Source of the DNA: Basidiobolus meristosporus CBS 931.73
Taxonomy: Eukaryota; Basidiobolomycota; Basidiobolomycetes; Basidiobolales; Basidiobolaceae
Direction of reading: 5' to 3'
Assembly: GCA_002104905.1 (NCBI GenBank)
Contig: MCFE01000716.1
Location: 1 to 42,463 of the forward strand
Length of the DNA stretch: 42,463 bases
Every line of letters begins with the position of its first letter. The first letter of the stretch is position 1. Both the position numbers and the translations under genes were made by a program. Shown one piece after another: positions 1-10,373 of the stretch. The notes under the pieces are model-generated. The model had not been told where the DNA came from and ran no database searches. It saw only the letters and a program-made list of their open reading frames with translations.

Positions 1-22
1 GAATTACTGGATTAGAATCAAG

Positions 23-28
23 TTTATT
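23..28 (-). terminator. poly(A) signal of the silk-like gene
   Basis: AATAAA is read on the minus strand about 55 bp past the stop codon of the repeat-protein gene, at the usual distance for a polyadenylation signal. It is a short motif in AT-rich DNA, so chance occurrence is possible. Confidence 0.4.
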
Positions 29-82
29 AATAGCAATTATAAATACATAATGGTAAATACTGCTGTTGCTCTGATCTATAAT

Positions 83-1840
83 TTACTGGCAATCATCATT
101 ACCATTGCCATTCGCATTACCACCATTTCCGGAACCGTAGGCACCAGCTCCGTTACCACCAGTTCCATTACCATCTCCGTTACCTCCATTACCACCATCG
201 CCATTTCCATCGCCGTTTCCAGCACCGTAAGCACTAGCCCCGTTACTACCATTACCATTACCGCCATTGCCATTGCCATTACCACCGTTTCCAGAGTCAT
301 AGGCACCAGCTCCGTTTCCGCCGTTACCATTTCCACCATTTCCACCGTTACCGTTGCCGTTACCTCCGCTTCCAGAGTCATAGGCACCAGCTCCATTGCC
401 GCCACTTCCATCTCCGCCATTGCCATTACCTCCATTTCCAGAACCATAGGCACCAGCTCCGTTGCCGCCGTTACCATTTCCACCATTTCCATCGTTACCG
501 TTGCCGTTACCTCCGCTTCCAGAGTCATAGGCACCAGCTCCATTGCCACCACTTCCATCTCCGCCATTGCCGTTGCCATTGCCATTACCTCCGTTTCCAG
601 AGTCGTAGCCACCAGCTCCGTTGCCGCCGTTGCCATTTCCACCACTGCCATTGCCACCGTTTCCAGAACCATAGGCACCAGCTCCGTTGCCACCGCTTCC
701 ATCTCCGCCATTGCCGTTGCCATTTCCACCATTGCTGTTACCGCCGTTTCCAGAGTCATAGGCACCAGCTCCGTTGCCGCCGTTGCCGCCGTTACCATTT
801 CCACCATTATCGTTTCCGTCTCCATTACCACCACTACCGGTGCCGTTACCACCATTTCCAGAATCATAGCCACCAGCTCCGTTGCCGCCGTTACCATTTC
901 CACCATTACCGTTACCACCGTTTCCAGAGCCATACGCACCAGCTCCATTGCCACCCTTTCCGTCTCCGCCATTGCCGTCCCCATTGCCGCCGTTGTCATT
1001 GCCGTTACCACCATTTCCAGAGTCGTAGGCATCAGCTCCTTTATCACCGTTTCCATTTCCACCATTGCCGTTGCTATCTCCATTGCCGCCATTACCATTA
1101 CCATTACCTCCGCTTCCAGAGTCATAGCCGCCAGCTCCTTTACCACCGCTTCCATTACCGCCATTGCCGTCTCCATTACCGCCGTTGTCATTACCATTAC
1201 CTCCGTTTCCAGAGTCATAGGCACCAGCTCCTTTACCACTGTCTCCACCTCCACCTCCGCCATTGCCATTGCCGTCTCCATTGCCGCCGTTACCATTGCC
1301 ATTACCTCCGTTTCCAGAGTCATAGACACCAGCTCCTTTACCACCGTTTCCATCTCCGCCATTGCCATTGCCGTCTACATTACCGCCGTTACCATTACCA
1401 TTACCTCCGTTTCCAGAGTCATAAGCACCAGCTCCGTTGCCGCCGTTGCCATCTCCATTGCCACCGTTACCATTACCTCCGTTTCCAGAGTCATAGCCAT
1501 CAGCTCCGTTGCCTCCGTTGCCATCTCCATTGCCACCGTTACCATTACCTCCGTTTCCAGAGTCATAAGCACCAGCTCCGTTGCCGCCGTTGCCATTTCC
1601 GCCATTGCCGTTGCCATCTCCATTGCCACCGTTACCATTACCTCCGTTTCCAGAGTCATAAGCACCAGCTCCGTTGCCTCCGTTGCCATTTCCGCCATTG
1701 CCGTTGGCACCTCCACTGAATACATCTGTGACATCGTAAGCCCCGCCACTCCTAGCCTGCAGTCTTCTATCGAAAGCTGCGGCGTTGATTGCTGCCAAAC
1801 CAGAGAGGAAGCACAAGATTCTAGGAGCGGAGAATTTCAT
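83..1840 (-). CDS. secreted Gly/Asn-rich silk-like repeat protein
   Basis: A 585-residue single-exon protein. Residues 1-22 form a typical signal peptide (basic start, hydrophobic core, AAINAAA), and after about 45 residues the rest is almost entirely repeats. I count 19 copies of an octapeptide of the form GAxxYxSG (mostly GAGAYDSG), separated by linkers of 14-28 residues made of GGN, GNG and GDG triplets. The tail ends DDCQ. I recognise no catalytic domain. The composition recalls glycine-rich cell-wall, adhesive or silk-like structural proteins, and a few linkers (GGNGNDNGG) match the RTX calcium-binding nonapeptide pattern by chance or design. The ATG follows a TATA box by about 62 bp. 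The low-complexity DNA leaves long open frames in several other phases and antisense; those are artefacts. Extracellular location is inferred from the signal peptide; function is unknown. Confidence 0.85.
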   Translation of the reverse strand: MKFSAPRILCFLSGLAAINAAAFDRRLQARSGGAYDVTDVFSGGANGNGGNGNGGNGAGAYDSGNGGNGNGGNGDGNGNGGNGNGGNGAGAYDSGNGGNGNGGNGDGNGGNGADGYDSGNGGNGNGGNGDGNGGNGAGAYDSGNGGNGNGNGGNVDGNGNGGDGNGGKGAGVYDSGNGGNGNGNGGNGDGNGNGGGGGGDSGKGAGAYDSGNGGNGNDNGGNGDGNGGNGSGGKGAGGYDSGSGGNGNGNGGNGDSNGNGGNGNGDKGADAYDSGNGGNGNDNGGNGDGNGGDGKGGNGAGAYGSGNGGNGNGGNGNGGNGAGGYDSGNGGNGTGSGGNGDGNDNGGNGNGGNGGNGAGAYDSGNGGNSNGGNGNGNGGDGSGGNGAGAYGSGNGGNGSGGNGNGGNGAGGYDSGNGGNGNGNGNGGDGSGGNGAGAYDSGSGGNGNGNDGNGGNGNGGNGAGAYGSGNGGNGNGGDGSGGNGAGAYDSGSGGNGNGNGGNGGNGNGGNGAGAYDSGNGGNGNGNGGNGNGSNGASAYGAGNGDGNGDGGNGGNGDGNGTGGNGAGAYGSGNGGNANGNGNDDCQ

Positions 1841-2512
1841 TCTATTGTAAAAGGAGATATACTACTGAGTGAGATGTCTTGATTTTACCAACTAGAGTGC
1901 CTATTTATACTATAGCGTGGCATTCCCCACTGCACCCCTTGGCAATTACTCCTTACCCCACACACCATCTTGGTAAGCGAGATGTCAGCCATCATATCGA
2001 ACCAGTATTTCTCCTAATCTCGCCTTCCCTCCCCTTCCCCTCAATTATTCTATCTGCAAATTGGGTAAACGAAACCTTCCTTCCCCACATTTTGCATTAC
2101 GATGCGTGCCTCCCATTACAGAACAACAAACACATTAGTTTGACAAGGTATTGAGAGATAATCGCAAATGTATTTATTTCGAAATCCGAGTTCATCACTA
2201 GCATTTTCAAGCTATGTCGTCAGCACTCTACAGAAAAGGAATAAAGATATAAACAAGAAATCTACATGTTTGAGTATGCTCAAGCAAGGATCGCGATAGG
2301 CCTGAGCTTTGCGCATGTCAAATCGCCATCCATAGCCCAAGTATTGGCGAAAACTAGGGAACAATGTAGGTAAGTAGCAGTCAGTACTTCGGCTTCATTG
2401 GTATGATATTGTAGAGGTCGGAATGCCTAGAGAAATTCATCTACGTGGGAGCAATAACCTGACTACTGACAGCAATTGACAACTGGGCAATTCGGAGCAT
2501 CAAGCACTCACA
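1841..2512. other. intergenic, upstream of the repeat-protein gene
   Basis: The region holds the TATA box and CT-rich tracts near 2025-2060 but no gene that I can support. It separates the repeat-protein promoter from the 3' end of the acetyltransferase gene. Confidence 0.5.
1902..1909 (-). promoter_or_regulatory. TATA box of the silk-like gene
   Basis: TATAAATA on the minus strand lies 62-69 bp upstream of the repeat-protein ATG, a plausible core promoter spacing that leaves a short 5' UTR. It suggests a regulated, strongly expressed gene. Confidence 0.55.
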
Positions 2513-3214
2513 TTAAAGTGTTCGATCTAATAGCCAACACTCCTGAGGATCCAGCAAACCCGCATACGGTCGCACTCCTCGCCATTTGAAATCGTCGTAA
2601 TTGACTTTGAATTTAACCTCAAACCCAAGCCGGTTGAGAAACAAATGCTGGGTCCCCAAAGCGGAGCAATGAACCCAGATTTTCTTGTAACCAGATAATT
2701 TGGCAGCCAGTAACACCTCATTGGCCAATTTCCGGCAAAGGCCAATGCCCTCGTAATCGCTATGGACCGCCGCAGCACTGAAATAAGCAAATTTCGATGC
2801 TTCTTGTGGGCTGACAAGGACATCAGGATAATGTTGAGCCAGAAAAGTATGCTCCGAACCGTACAGAAGGGCAGATACAGGATCTTCATAGTAGTCAACA
2901 TCCCAGATATCTGCGGCATCAACTGCGCCAGGGGCTGGATGGGGAACAAATGCCTCTGAAAGACCGACTCCCACCAACATCGGCCTGGCATCCATTACTC
3001 GATTCAAATCTTCAGCAACGAAACTCATATTCTGATTACTACTTCGCCTGGCAAGATCTATGGCCCAGGGAAACGTCTCTTCCACCGTTTCTTTCAACCG
3101 TAAGGCAATAGGCTCCCTTTCAATGAAGACATTGGTTATCAGTCGAGCTGCTTGCACAGCATCGGTCGGTTTCATTTTTCGAACCACAATGCTCAAGGAG
3201 GGTGAAGCTAACAT
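2513..3214 (-). CDS. GNAT-family N-acetyltransferase
   Basis: A 233-residue protein taken from the first ATG in frame. The open frame extends five codons further upstream but only to a GTG. The fold signature is clear in the C-terminal half: a beta4-like stretch (FAYFSAAAVHSDY) leads into the acetyl-CoA pyrophosphate loop YEGIGLCRKLANE at about residues 154-166, the Q/RxxGxG/A-type motif of GNAT enzymes, followed by KKIWVHCSALGTQHLFLNRLGFE, a beta5-alpha4 pair with the usual LGF ending. It should transfer acetyl from acetyl-CoA to an amine; the substrate cannot be read from sequence. Overall size and layout resemble the small arylalkylamine-acetyltransferase-like group of fungi and animals. 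There is an acceptor-like sequence (ctattaacag) just upstream of the ATG, so a 5' exon is possible. Confidence 0.8.
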   Translation of the reverse strand: MLASPSLSIVVRKMKPTDAVQAARLITNVFIEREPIALRLKETVEETFPWAIDLARRSSNQNMSFVAEDLNRVMDARPMLVGVGLSEAFVPHPAPGAVDAADIWDVDYYEDPVSALLYGSEHTFLAQHYPDVLVSPQEASKFAYFSAAAVHSDYEGIGLCRKLANEVLLAAKLSGYKKIWVHCSALGTQHLFLNRLGFEVKFKVNYDDFKWRGVRPYAGLLDPQECWLLDRTL

Positions 3215-4831
3215 TTTGTGTCGAAACACTGTTAATAGAAAATGGCGATGTAAGTCAATTTCGACGGGAATTTATGGCAGTATTTATTTGCAATGCCATC
3301 AGCGGCCCCAAGCATGGCCTCGTAGTGATTTTGATTAAAAACAAACGTCATGGACATCGAATCCATCAACGGCGGCGGTTGTTTCGCCGCCATTCAACTC
3401 TTTGGGACTAAATTATTCCGCACTCGGTAAACGAGCCAATAATCGGGCCAGTCTCCGTAAAATATGGCTCCCTGTGCTGCGGTTTCATCAAACAAAGTGA
3501 ACCTGTACCTCGGTCAATGCGTTTATTCCGACACGACGGCGAGCCTTCATCAGTGACCAGCTGTACAACCCGCCTATTGACGGATTGAGCCAGAACAAGG
3601 CATGCTACCTTTCAAAAGACCCTTGAGAAGCAAGCCAGAGGTTGTGTTGTGGGCGGACTCTTGGTTGGCTTCGAAAATTCCTCGGAATCCTGGAAATGCG
3701 AGAAAACCACTCTCCAATGAAAAACTAGGCCTCTGCTACTGTTATTGTTGTACGGCTATACTATATACTGTGACCCTCCATACAGAGCTTGATAAAGTCC
3801 CGCATTGAGGTTTTCAAATCCCGCGGCAGTATTGGCAAATGGGGTCAAGAGGCTCCGTGGAAACTTTTGCTGGAAAACATGAGAACATCAAAAAAGATCA
3901 GCCCAAATCCAACTTGGAACATACTTTCAAGAATCAGGGCTAAGGACTACCATTGCATCCAATATGTAGGCCCTCATAGACCATCTCCATGTGGAAGTGA
4001 TGAAACCTAGCCACTGGCTCTCTCACAAGTTATGCGCAATACAAAATTTCTGGTGGCAACTGGAGTAGAATTCTCTCAGTAGGAATACTAGCAAATAATC
4101 CCAGTTGGAGGTTTTTATTACGATAAGCTTTCACCTCTCTCTGTGGTCCCATTCATCCATACTGTTGTTGTGGACCAGTTTCCATTTGCTGCTTCCCTAC
4201 GGTATCAGCACACTTCCTACTTTCAAACCCCACTTCTCTGTGGCAAGCAGATGATGAGGGCTCGCAACATATCCAACAATATACACCCCACCTGAAAGGC
4301 ATACTGGATACTGGGATAAATGGCGGTTATCTGCAGCAATGCTGAGGGATCCCCATCAACCGCTTGGGCTTTGGAGATCAAAGAGACGGGTTACTTACCA
4401 TCTTGGGCTGGTTTGGTTGGTCCGCAGTTCCAATAAGTGTAACTGAAGCGTCCAGCCTCCTTCAATGCCAGGCAACAGGCTTGCATAACAATGATATAAG
4501 GTTCCTCAGCTTGGTGCACATGTACTCGTCATCTACTTCAGCCACTATGCCAGATCAGGCATACGCTGTCTCACAACACCCTATATCACAATCTTTTATC
4601 ACCTCTCGCCCTTATTCAAACAGGTACCTCTATTCCCTACAGCCAATCTGCTGCCTTTTTTGTAGGCAGTTTTCTAATTCATTGGCATTGTTGGACAAGT
4701 CTGGAAATCAAAATATAGTGGAACCGTACTAAACCGGAAGAGAGACTAGTTTACTCTTGCTTAACTGGTGGTGGGCGCTGGCATCAATACAGTACCATAA
4801 CAAACCCAAAAATCTTGAATTTCGTTACTGC
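3215..4831. other. 1.6 kb intergenic stretch
   Basis: Only short open frames without recognisable motifs occur here. The left end carries a weak TATA-like AAATAAATA on the minus strand near 3285 that may serve the acetyltransferase gene. I see no RNA gene or repeat. Confidence 0.4.
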
Positions 4832-5614
4832 TTAAGCAATGAAAACATTTTCGCGATAGAACTTCAGCTCCTTGATGGAGTCCTTGATGTCGTCAAGTGC
4901 ACGGTGGTTTGGGTTTTTCTTCGGAACGTTGGTGGCAATTTGAGGGTACCATCTGCGAGTGAGCTCTTTTACGGTGCTAACGTCTGGAAAAATATTGGTC
5001 CATGTGTCAGAGAGTATGGGTGGCATGGAAGCAGTTGACGAGCCACGTACCAATTATACGATAGTGGAGGTACTCCACCAAGTCGGGAAATTCCTTTGCC
5101 AGGAACGTTTTGTCAACATGCACTGAGTTGCCTGCCAGCGGTGCTATCTTGGGTGTCTTGATAAATTTGCGCACAAAGTTCATGATTTTCTCGTTCGCTT
5201 CTGACAAGGTCACTGAAGAGGCTAAAACTGCTGCGGTAAGCCCTGACTGGAAGCTAACATATAAGAATTTTTTCAGTTGGCCAACGATGAACAAAACTTA
5301 CCTGGCCATGCTGATTGACACACCACTCATTCATATCATCCATCACCTCTTTAGGATAGTGTATAATGAGCTCGGGGCCCTAAGGAAGAGGGATCAGTAG
5401 GCGGATCTCTATGGCAGTTATAAAGCTGAGCTTACCTCGGCAATCACATTGAGCTGGCCATCAGTTATCAAAATAGCCAATTCAATGATGTGATCTTTCG
5501 AAAGATCGAGACCGGTCATCTAAGTACACTTCGAAATTAATCAAACGACGCAATCGAAATGGATCATCTTTTACATACCTCGCAGTCGATCCAGACAATA
5601 GGCTCTTCGGTCAT
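4832..5614 (-). CDS. REX2: oligoribonuclease (DEDDh 3'-5' exonuclease)
   Basis: Five exons: 5579-5614, 5436-5519, 5302-5379, 5051-5246 and 4832-4983, with introns of 55-67 bp and GT-AG ends. Joined, they give 181 residues, the family's normal length. It degrades 2-5 nt RNA fragments to mononucleotides; in eukaryotes it acts mainly in mitochondria. Visible signature: WIDCEMTGLD (catalytic Asp and Glu) near residues 8-17 with an intron splitting it after the Glu codon, HGQSGLT in the middle, [10 protein letters not shown] (third Asp), HYRIIDVST across the last intron, and HRALDDI (catalytic His and last Asp) near the end. No clear mitochondrial presequence is present at this start. The joins restore family motifs at every boundary, so the model is firm. 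Confidence 0.95.
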
Positions 5615-6649
5615 GGTAGCGATCAAAATGCTTGCTAGCATACCCACCCACAAAGGCTACTTTTACATCGATCTTGCCAAGGCGCATGCATTTCCGAGTC
5701 AGACATTTACTCAGATGCTGCCAAGCATGTTTAAATAAAGCAAGGGTTTAAATGACTTTGAAAGCTTGGACTGACATAGATTAATTAAAGCAACTACGGC
5801 AGCAAAGAATCATGGATGATTCCGGCCAAACACGGGCCAAACGGAGGATGAAACGACGGCTATTCGGATCCTTTCTCTACCTAGTGATCCTATATAGACA
5901 CTGTCAACGATTGCAGCCCCTAATAAGGGAATTGCATCGAGTATCCTGCATTTCGTTGAGCTATCCCTTACCATTTACCCATGAATCATTTGCACATGCA
6001 AGACTGGGAAATGGATATTAATATCAATGCGTAGTTGGTGGTATTGAGGGCCAAGCAACCGATATGGCAAAACGGAATCCCGGGACTGGCCTCAGGTGGG
6101 GTTGACCTTGGGAATTGCCCCAAACCCAATTTCACCAGCTGAAGAGCCCAACTCCGCCAAGGAATCTCGCACTGTTGCGTGCATATCATATGGCCTGTAC
6201 GTTGTCCGGTAGGATATAATTAATCCGCAGCTTGGTAATACATTTGGTGGATATTAAATAGTAGAGGTTTCTTGTTGCCATTGATAATATTGGAGGTGGG
6301 GATCTAGATGCCACCTTAAGGTTGACTCCAAGCTCACCTGGCTAGCAATTTGCTCCTATTGACGAAATACGATCCTTAAATATTGATCATCAGCACCAAT
6401 GATTCCCAAGCTGCCAATTCAATAGAAAATCCGTATCAGATAGTATACTCCTGAATCAAGAGAGAATTTGTTTGGCTGCCATTGTGGCAGCAAATATAAA
6501 TACTTCTCTCGCCCAGCCCTGAAATATTCTCCGTCTCACTTCACGTTTGTTTTGCAAGTCGTCTTCACCATCACAGTAGCTGGGGTGAATTTTTTCGTTT
6601 CACCGAATTGTATTCTTCTGCTAGGCCTGCCTCTTCTCTCTTTTTCTCT
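5615..6649. other. intergenic, divergent promoter region ORN / SCS7
   Basis: About 1 kb between divergent genes with no gene I can support. A TATAAA at 6495-6500 lies about 150 bp upstream of the hydroxylase ATG and is the best core promoter candidate; CT-rich tracts follow it. Confidence 0.4.
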
Positions 6650-7726
6650 ATGACTGCGGCTAGGCTGTTTACGGCGTCAGAGGTAGCTGCACACTCCTCT
6701 CCGAAATCCGTCTGGGTAACCTTCAAAAACAAAGTCTATGATATCACCACCTTCCTTGATTCTCATCCGGGAGGCGACGAAGTCATCCTCGAATATGGTG
6801 GAAAAGATATCACCAATGTTTTGTCTGACGTTGATCTTCACGAGCATTCCGACTCGGCTTATGACATGCTGGAAGATTTGTGTATCGGTGAACTGGCCAC
6901 CGAAGAACAAAAAACGGCGAAAATTGTCACACTTACTGCTAATGGGCCAACAAAACGCAAGGGCAAAGCAGAGGACCTGAACGTTGACATGCACAGCAAC
7001 ACCGATACCCACAAGGACTTCCAGAGTCAGAAATTCCTGGATTTGAACAAGCCCTTAGTGCCTCAAATGTGGAACAACCGCTTCAACAAGGAATTTTACC
7101 TGAAGCAGGTTCACATTCCCCGCCACCTTCCTCAGCCCGCTACGTTCTTCACCAACCCATTGCTAGAGATGCTAACGCGCACGCCATGGTATGTCATCCC
7201 GATTATCTGGTTCCCGATCTCCATGTACTTCTTCGTCTACTCCCTCGGCATTGTATCACTTCAATGGTCGGTGATCTGCTTTGTCTCGGGGATCTTCCTC
7301 TGGACCGCACTGGAATATGTTATCCACCGATTCCTATTTCATTTTGACGAATCGCTACCCGACCACCCCAAGGCCTTCTTTGTCCATTTTCTTCTCCACG
7401 GTGTTCACCACTACCTCCCAATGGATGGGTTGCGGCTGGTTATGCCTCCCGCGCTCTCATTCACTCTTGCAACACCACTGGTTCACCTAGCGTATCTCCT
7501 GTTCAAGCCTGGCACCGTCGAGGCAGTCATCAGTGGGACCTTTTTCGGATACATGTGTTACGATCTAGTCCATTATCATCTGCATCACGCTCGTCCACTT
7601 CTTGAATACTTGCGCCTGATGAAAACCTATCATTTGGATCATCACTACAAGGATTTCGAAGAGAACTTCGGGATCACGACCATGATCTGGGATGTCGTTT
7701 TCCAGACCATGATGAAGGCGTACTGA
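6650..7726 (+). CDS. SCS7: sphingolipid fatty acid 2-hydroxylase (Scs7/FA2H type)
   Basis: Single exon, 358 residues from the ATG at 6650. The frame is open to an ATG at 6608, but the downstream one starts exactly at the usual MTAARLFT-like beginning of the cytochrome b5 domain. Residues about 5-85 are cytochrome b5: DSHPGG (first haem His) and HEHSDSA (second). After a linker come the membrane part and the fatty acid hydroxylase domain with the di-iron histidine clusters HRFLFH, HGVHHY, HYHLHH and HLDHH. It hydroxylates C2 of the very-long-chain acyl group of ceramide in the ER, using electrons delivered by its b5 domain. Yeast Scs7 is slightly longer (384). All histidine motifs appear intact. 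Confidence 0.95.
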   Translation: MTAARLFTASEVAAHSSPKSVWVTFKNKVYDITTFLDSHPGGDEVILEYGGKDITNVLSDVDLHEHSDSAYDMLEDLCIGELATEEQKTAKIVTLTANGPTKRKGKAEDLNVDMHSNTDTHKDFQSQKFLDLNKPLVPQMWNNRFNKEFYLKQVHIPRHLPQPATFFTNPLLEMLTRTPWYVIPIIWFPISMYFFVYSLGIVSLQWSVICFVSGIFLWTALEYVIHRFLFHFDESLPDHPKAFFVHFLLHGVHHYLPMDGLRLVMPPALSFTLATPLVHLAYLLFKPGTVEAVISGTFFGYMCYDLVHYHLHHARPLLEYLRLMKTYHLDHHYKDFEENFGITTMIWDVVFQTMMKAY

Positions 7727-8347
7727 GTGAACCCGGCGGCCGCGTCGGATTGCGCCTGCCCGCCCCTTTTGTAAATCTTGTAGTCTTTTGAAGAGATTTT
7801 GTAGCGTTTGTCGTGGTGGCCATTTCCCTTGCTTTCTATCCATTAATATTGCCCCTATCCAAGCGCTTCCCCGTATTGTCCGGATTGGGATATTTCATGA
7901 TGTTTAACCTAATCATAAGCTAATAAATTACCTCATTCAATACGGGCGTAGATAGATATGTCTCAAGGGGCCGAACCAGACACATGTTGAGTGATTGTAC
8001 CACTCGATTGATTCATTGTATTTGGACTCTCCAGCCAATAACAAGTCCGCCCCACATCCCTGCGTCCAAATGTTTGCTATCGTGGGATCGCTACAGGCAC
8101 TGGATCTGTAGCGGTGAGCGGTTGCGAAACAGAGGCTCGTGTCTATAGGGTGGCCTTGAATGAGCATATCTGTACTCTATATTAGGCCCACCGTCCTGCC
8201 AATGGCCGCGCGAGATTGCGCTTGTGTTCACTAGATGGTCCACATGCCAGCGTGCTGAAACCATTTCCCCCAAATTCTAGTTTATTGAATGGTTACGATT
8301 CTCTAATTTTAAAAGGACTCAAGTGACACGCTTTCCAGCGGCCTGAT
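7727..8347. other. convergent intergenic region
   Basis: Lies between the 3' ends of the hydroxylase (+) and NUP43 (-) genes. Two overlapping short minus-strand frames occur, but neither shows a recognisable motif. I see no other structure. Confidence 0.4.
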
Positions 8348-9947
8348 TCATTCGAAATACCAGAGTAGGCTCTCGCTATCATTGCCGCCAAGCAATAGGT
8401 TGGCATTGGCGTGGTAGTCGATGGAATTAATGGAAAGCGGGTTGAATACGGAGCTCAATTTCTGATATGTGGGGGTATCGTCTGTATAATAGCCATACTG
8501 ATCCTTCTCCTGCTGGTAGCTCAGGATCGCACACATCCCATCTAAATAAAGGTTAGTCACGAGGCCACGGACATCCAGTGATCATGGCTTGAGGGTTACC
8601 GTTGGAGCAGCTGAGGATTTTGTTGGGTTGGTTTGGATGATATTTGACTTCCCACACTGGATCAACGGGAGAAGCGTTAGCGACGTGCGAGGTCACTGGC
8701 CAAGACATAAAGTGGCCCTTACCGTACGACGAATGGACCGAGAATGGGCTGGATTCCGGAATTTCTTGGTTCCTCAAGTCCCAAGTAGTGATGTGGCCGT
8801 TGGCACTACCTGTGCACAATTTGTTTGCCTGAATGGACGTTAGTACCCCGCCGTAGGCAATAACAACAATAGGCTCACCTGAGAAGGATGGATCGCCATG
8901 CAGGTTAGCGCGACGTTCTGATTGGAGGAGCTGGAGGAGCGTTAGATGGTGCACGCATTCGCACTCCGGCTTCTACCATGATTACTTACTCGCTATAGAT
9001 GGCACTAGGCTTACGGAAGTCTCTCAAGTCGTAAAGCTTAAGCTGGCCGCCGTTTGTGGTGGTAGCCTAGAGAAACGTGGTTAAACAACTAGTCAAACTT
9101 CAGAGTTAGCAAATGAAGGTGTACAATTATGTGAGAAGATATCCAGGCAATGCTGTTCAAGGACATTCCATCCGCAGCTAGAGGAAGAACGTTAATGAAT
9201 ACCACATCAATGGGAAAATAAAGCGTTCCACACTAACCGATGGTTTCTCTGGGCTGATCCTCATTAATATTGAATAAGTTGATTTTTCCATCCTCGCCAC
9301 AGCTAACAACCTCTCCATCGCTTCCGGAGAAAGGTTGAACTGCGAGTCCTGTGCAGGAGGCAGCGCTGCCGGTGGTGTATTTATGTAGAGGCAGGGTCTT
9401 GCAATGCTCCAGGGCACATTCGGCCTTCTCCGTCTAAATGTATCGCCAAGGGTTATTGCTGGAAATAAAGAAAGATATACAAGGGGTATAGTCAGGTACC
9501 TCGTCCTTGACTATTCTGAAAAGGTGGGCCGAGCCGAACGAAGATGCAGTGAGAATTAGCTCCTCTTCTAGAAACTGAAAAAACCATCGAGGATCAGTGA
9601 GTGGTTCTCTTGGCCGATCGGAATGGAAATCGTACGTGAATATCGGTCACATCACCCAAATGTGAAATACGGGCCTGCTCGATTGCTTTGTAATCCTTAA
9701 CGTCGTCTCTTGGTATACCGGGTGCCTCACAGCTCCACAGTTTTAGTAAATTATCCTAGCGATGAAGAGGAGCTTGTATGAGCGCCAGCGGGACGACAAC
9801 ACTACAGAATAGGCATATCTGAGATACCTTGCCCTCATCCCACGAGCCAGTTGCGAACAACAACTCTGTGTCCGTAAAATTCTGACCGTTCTGCCAACGA
9901 ACTTTTGAGATTTTATTTCCAGCTGGTTGATGACCGAAGGTTTCCAT
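8348..9947 (-). CDS. NUP43: nucleoporin NUP43 (WD-repeat, Y-complex)
   Basis: Ten exons: 9828-9947, 9636-9755, 9500-9574, 9238-9433, 9125-9177, 8990-9066, 8879-8930, 8723-8828, 8600-8656 and 8348-8541. Introns are 50-72 bp, all GT-AG; the joined frame is 349 residues (human NUP43 is 380). NUP43 is a beta-propeller subunit of the Nup107-160 (Y) complex of the nuclear pore. The diagnostic N-terminus reads KISKVRW then FATGSWDEGK (WD blade 1); CGEDGKINLF, GGQLKLYDLRD, TGSANGHITTWDLRN and VWEVKYHPNQPNK mark later blades, the last matching the WEVHFHPSNP region of the vertebrate protein. Phases agree at every junction. A generic WD40 protein is the alternative, but blade 1 and the WEVxxHP blade favour NUP43. 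Confidence 0.85.
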
Positions 9948-10373
9948 TGTACAGAAGTCTGCTCTCCAGTTGACAATTGTCTAGAAAAAATTGAACGACC
10001 GCACTATAAAGGCAGGGGATTTTTCGGGATGGATTTCGAGCAAAGATCGAAGAAAATTTCATTCTAGTGATCATAACAAAGGGAATCAGTGTGATTCCTG
10101 GGATTATGGATGTAGTCCAAAAAGCGACCGTATTGCGCATTCGGATCACAATTACGCTGCCCGTTCAGCAGGTGACGAATCATGGGGCAAACTAAGACAA
10201 GGAAGCTGGTAGTGTTCAACGCTTACTTTATTTGGTATGATGGAGCTATCCACGCATGGGTGGATACCTTGAAAACAAAGCAACTAAACTCTAAGGGAAA
10301 TGTATGACAAGTGCGCGCACAACTGCGAATAAAGCCCACTTCCCAGCGGTAAGGGTGTAAGTGTTGGGAATGT
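9948..10373. other. intergenic, NUP43 upstream / eL39 downstream
   Basis: No gene with support. Short open frames are present in both directions without motifs. It contains the NUP43 promoter and the eL39 3' flank. Confidence 0.4.

Noticed and set aside
50-1882. 610-codon open frame antisense to the repeat protein, and a 430-codon minus frame in another phase
   Set aside because: Both follow from the GGN/AAY codon repeats, which contain no stops in several phases. Their products are Ile/Thr/Ser/Val or Met/Glu/Thr repeats without domains, and the sense frame alone has a signal peptide, TATA box and poly(A) signal.
6608-6649. Upstream ATG of the hydroxylase gene
   Set aside because: It adds 14 residues before the conserved start of the cytochrome b5 domain with no sign of a presequence; the ATG at 6650 gives the family N-terminus.
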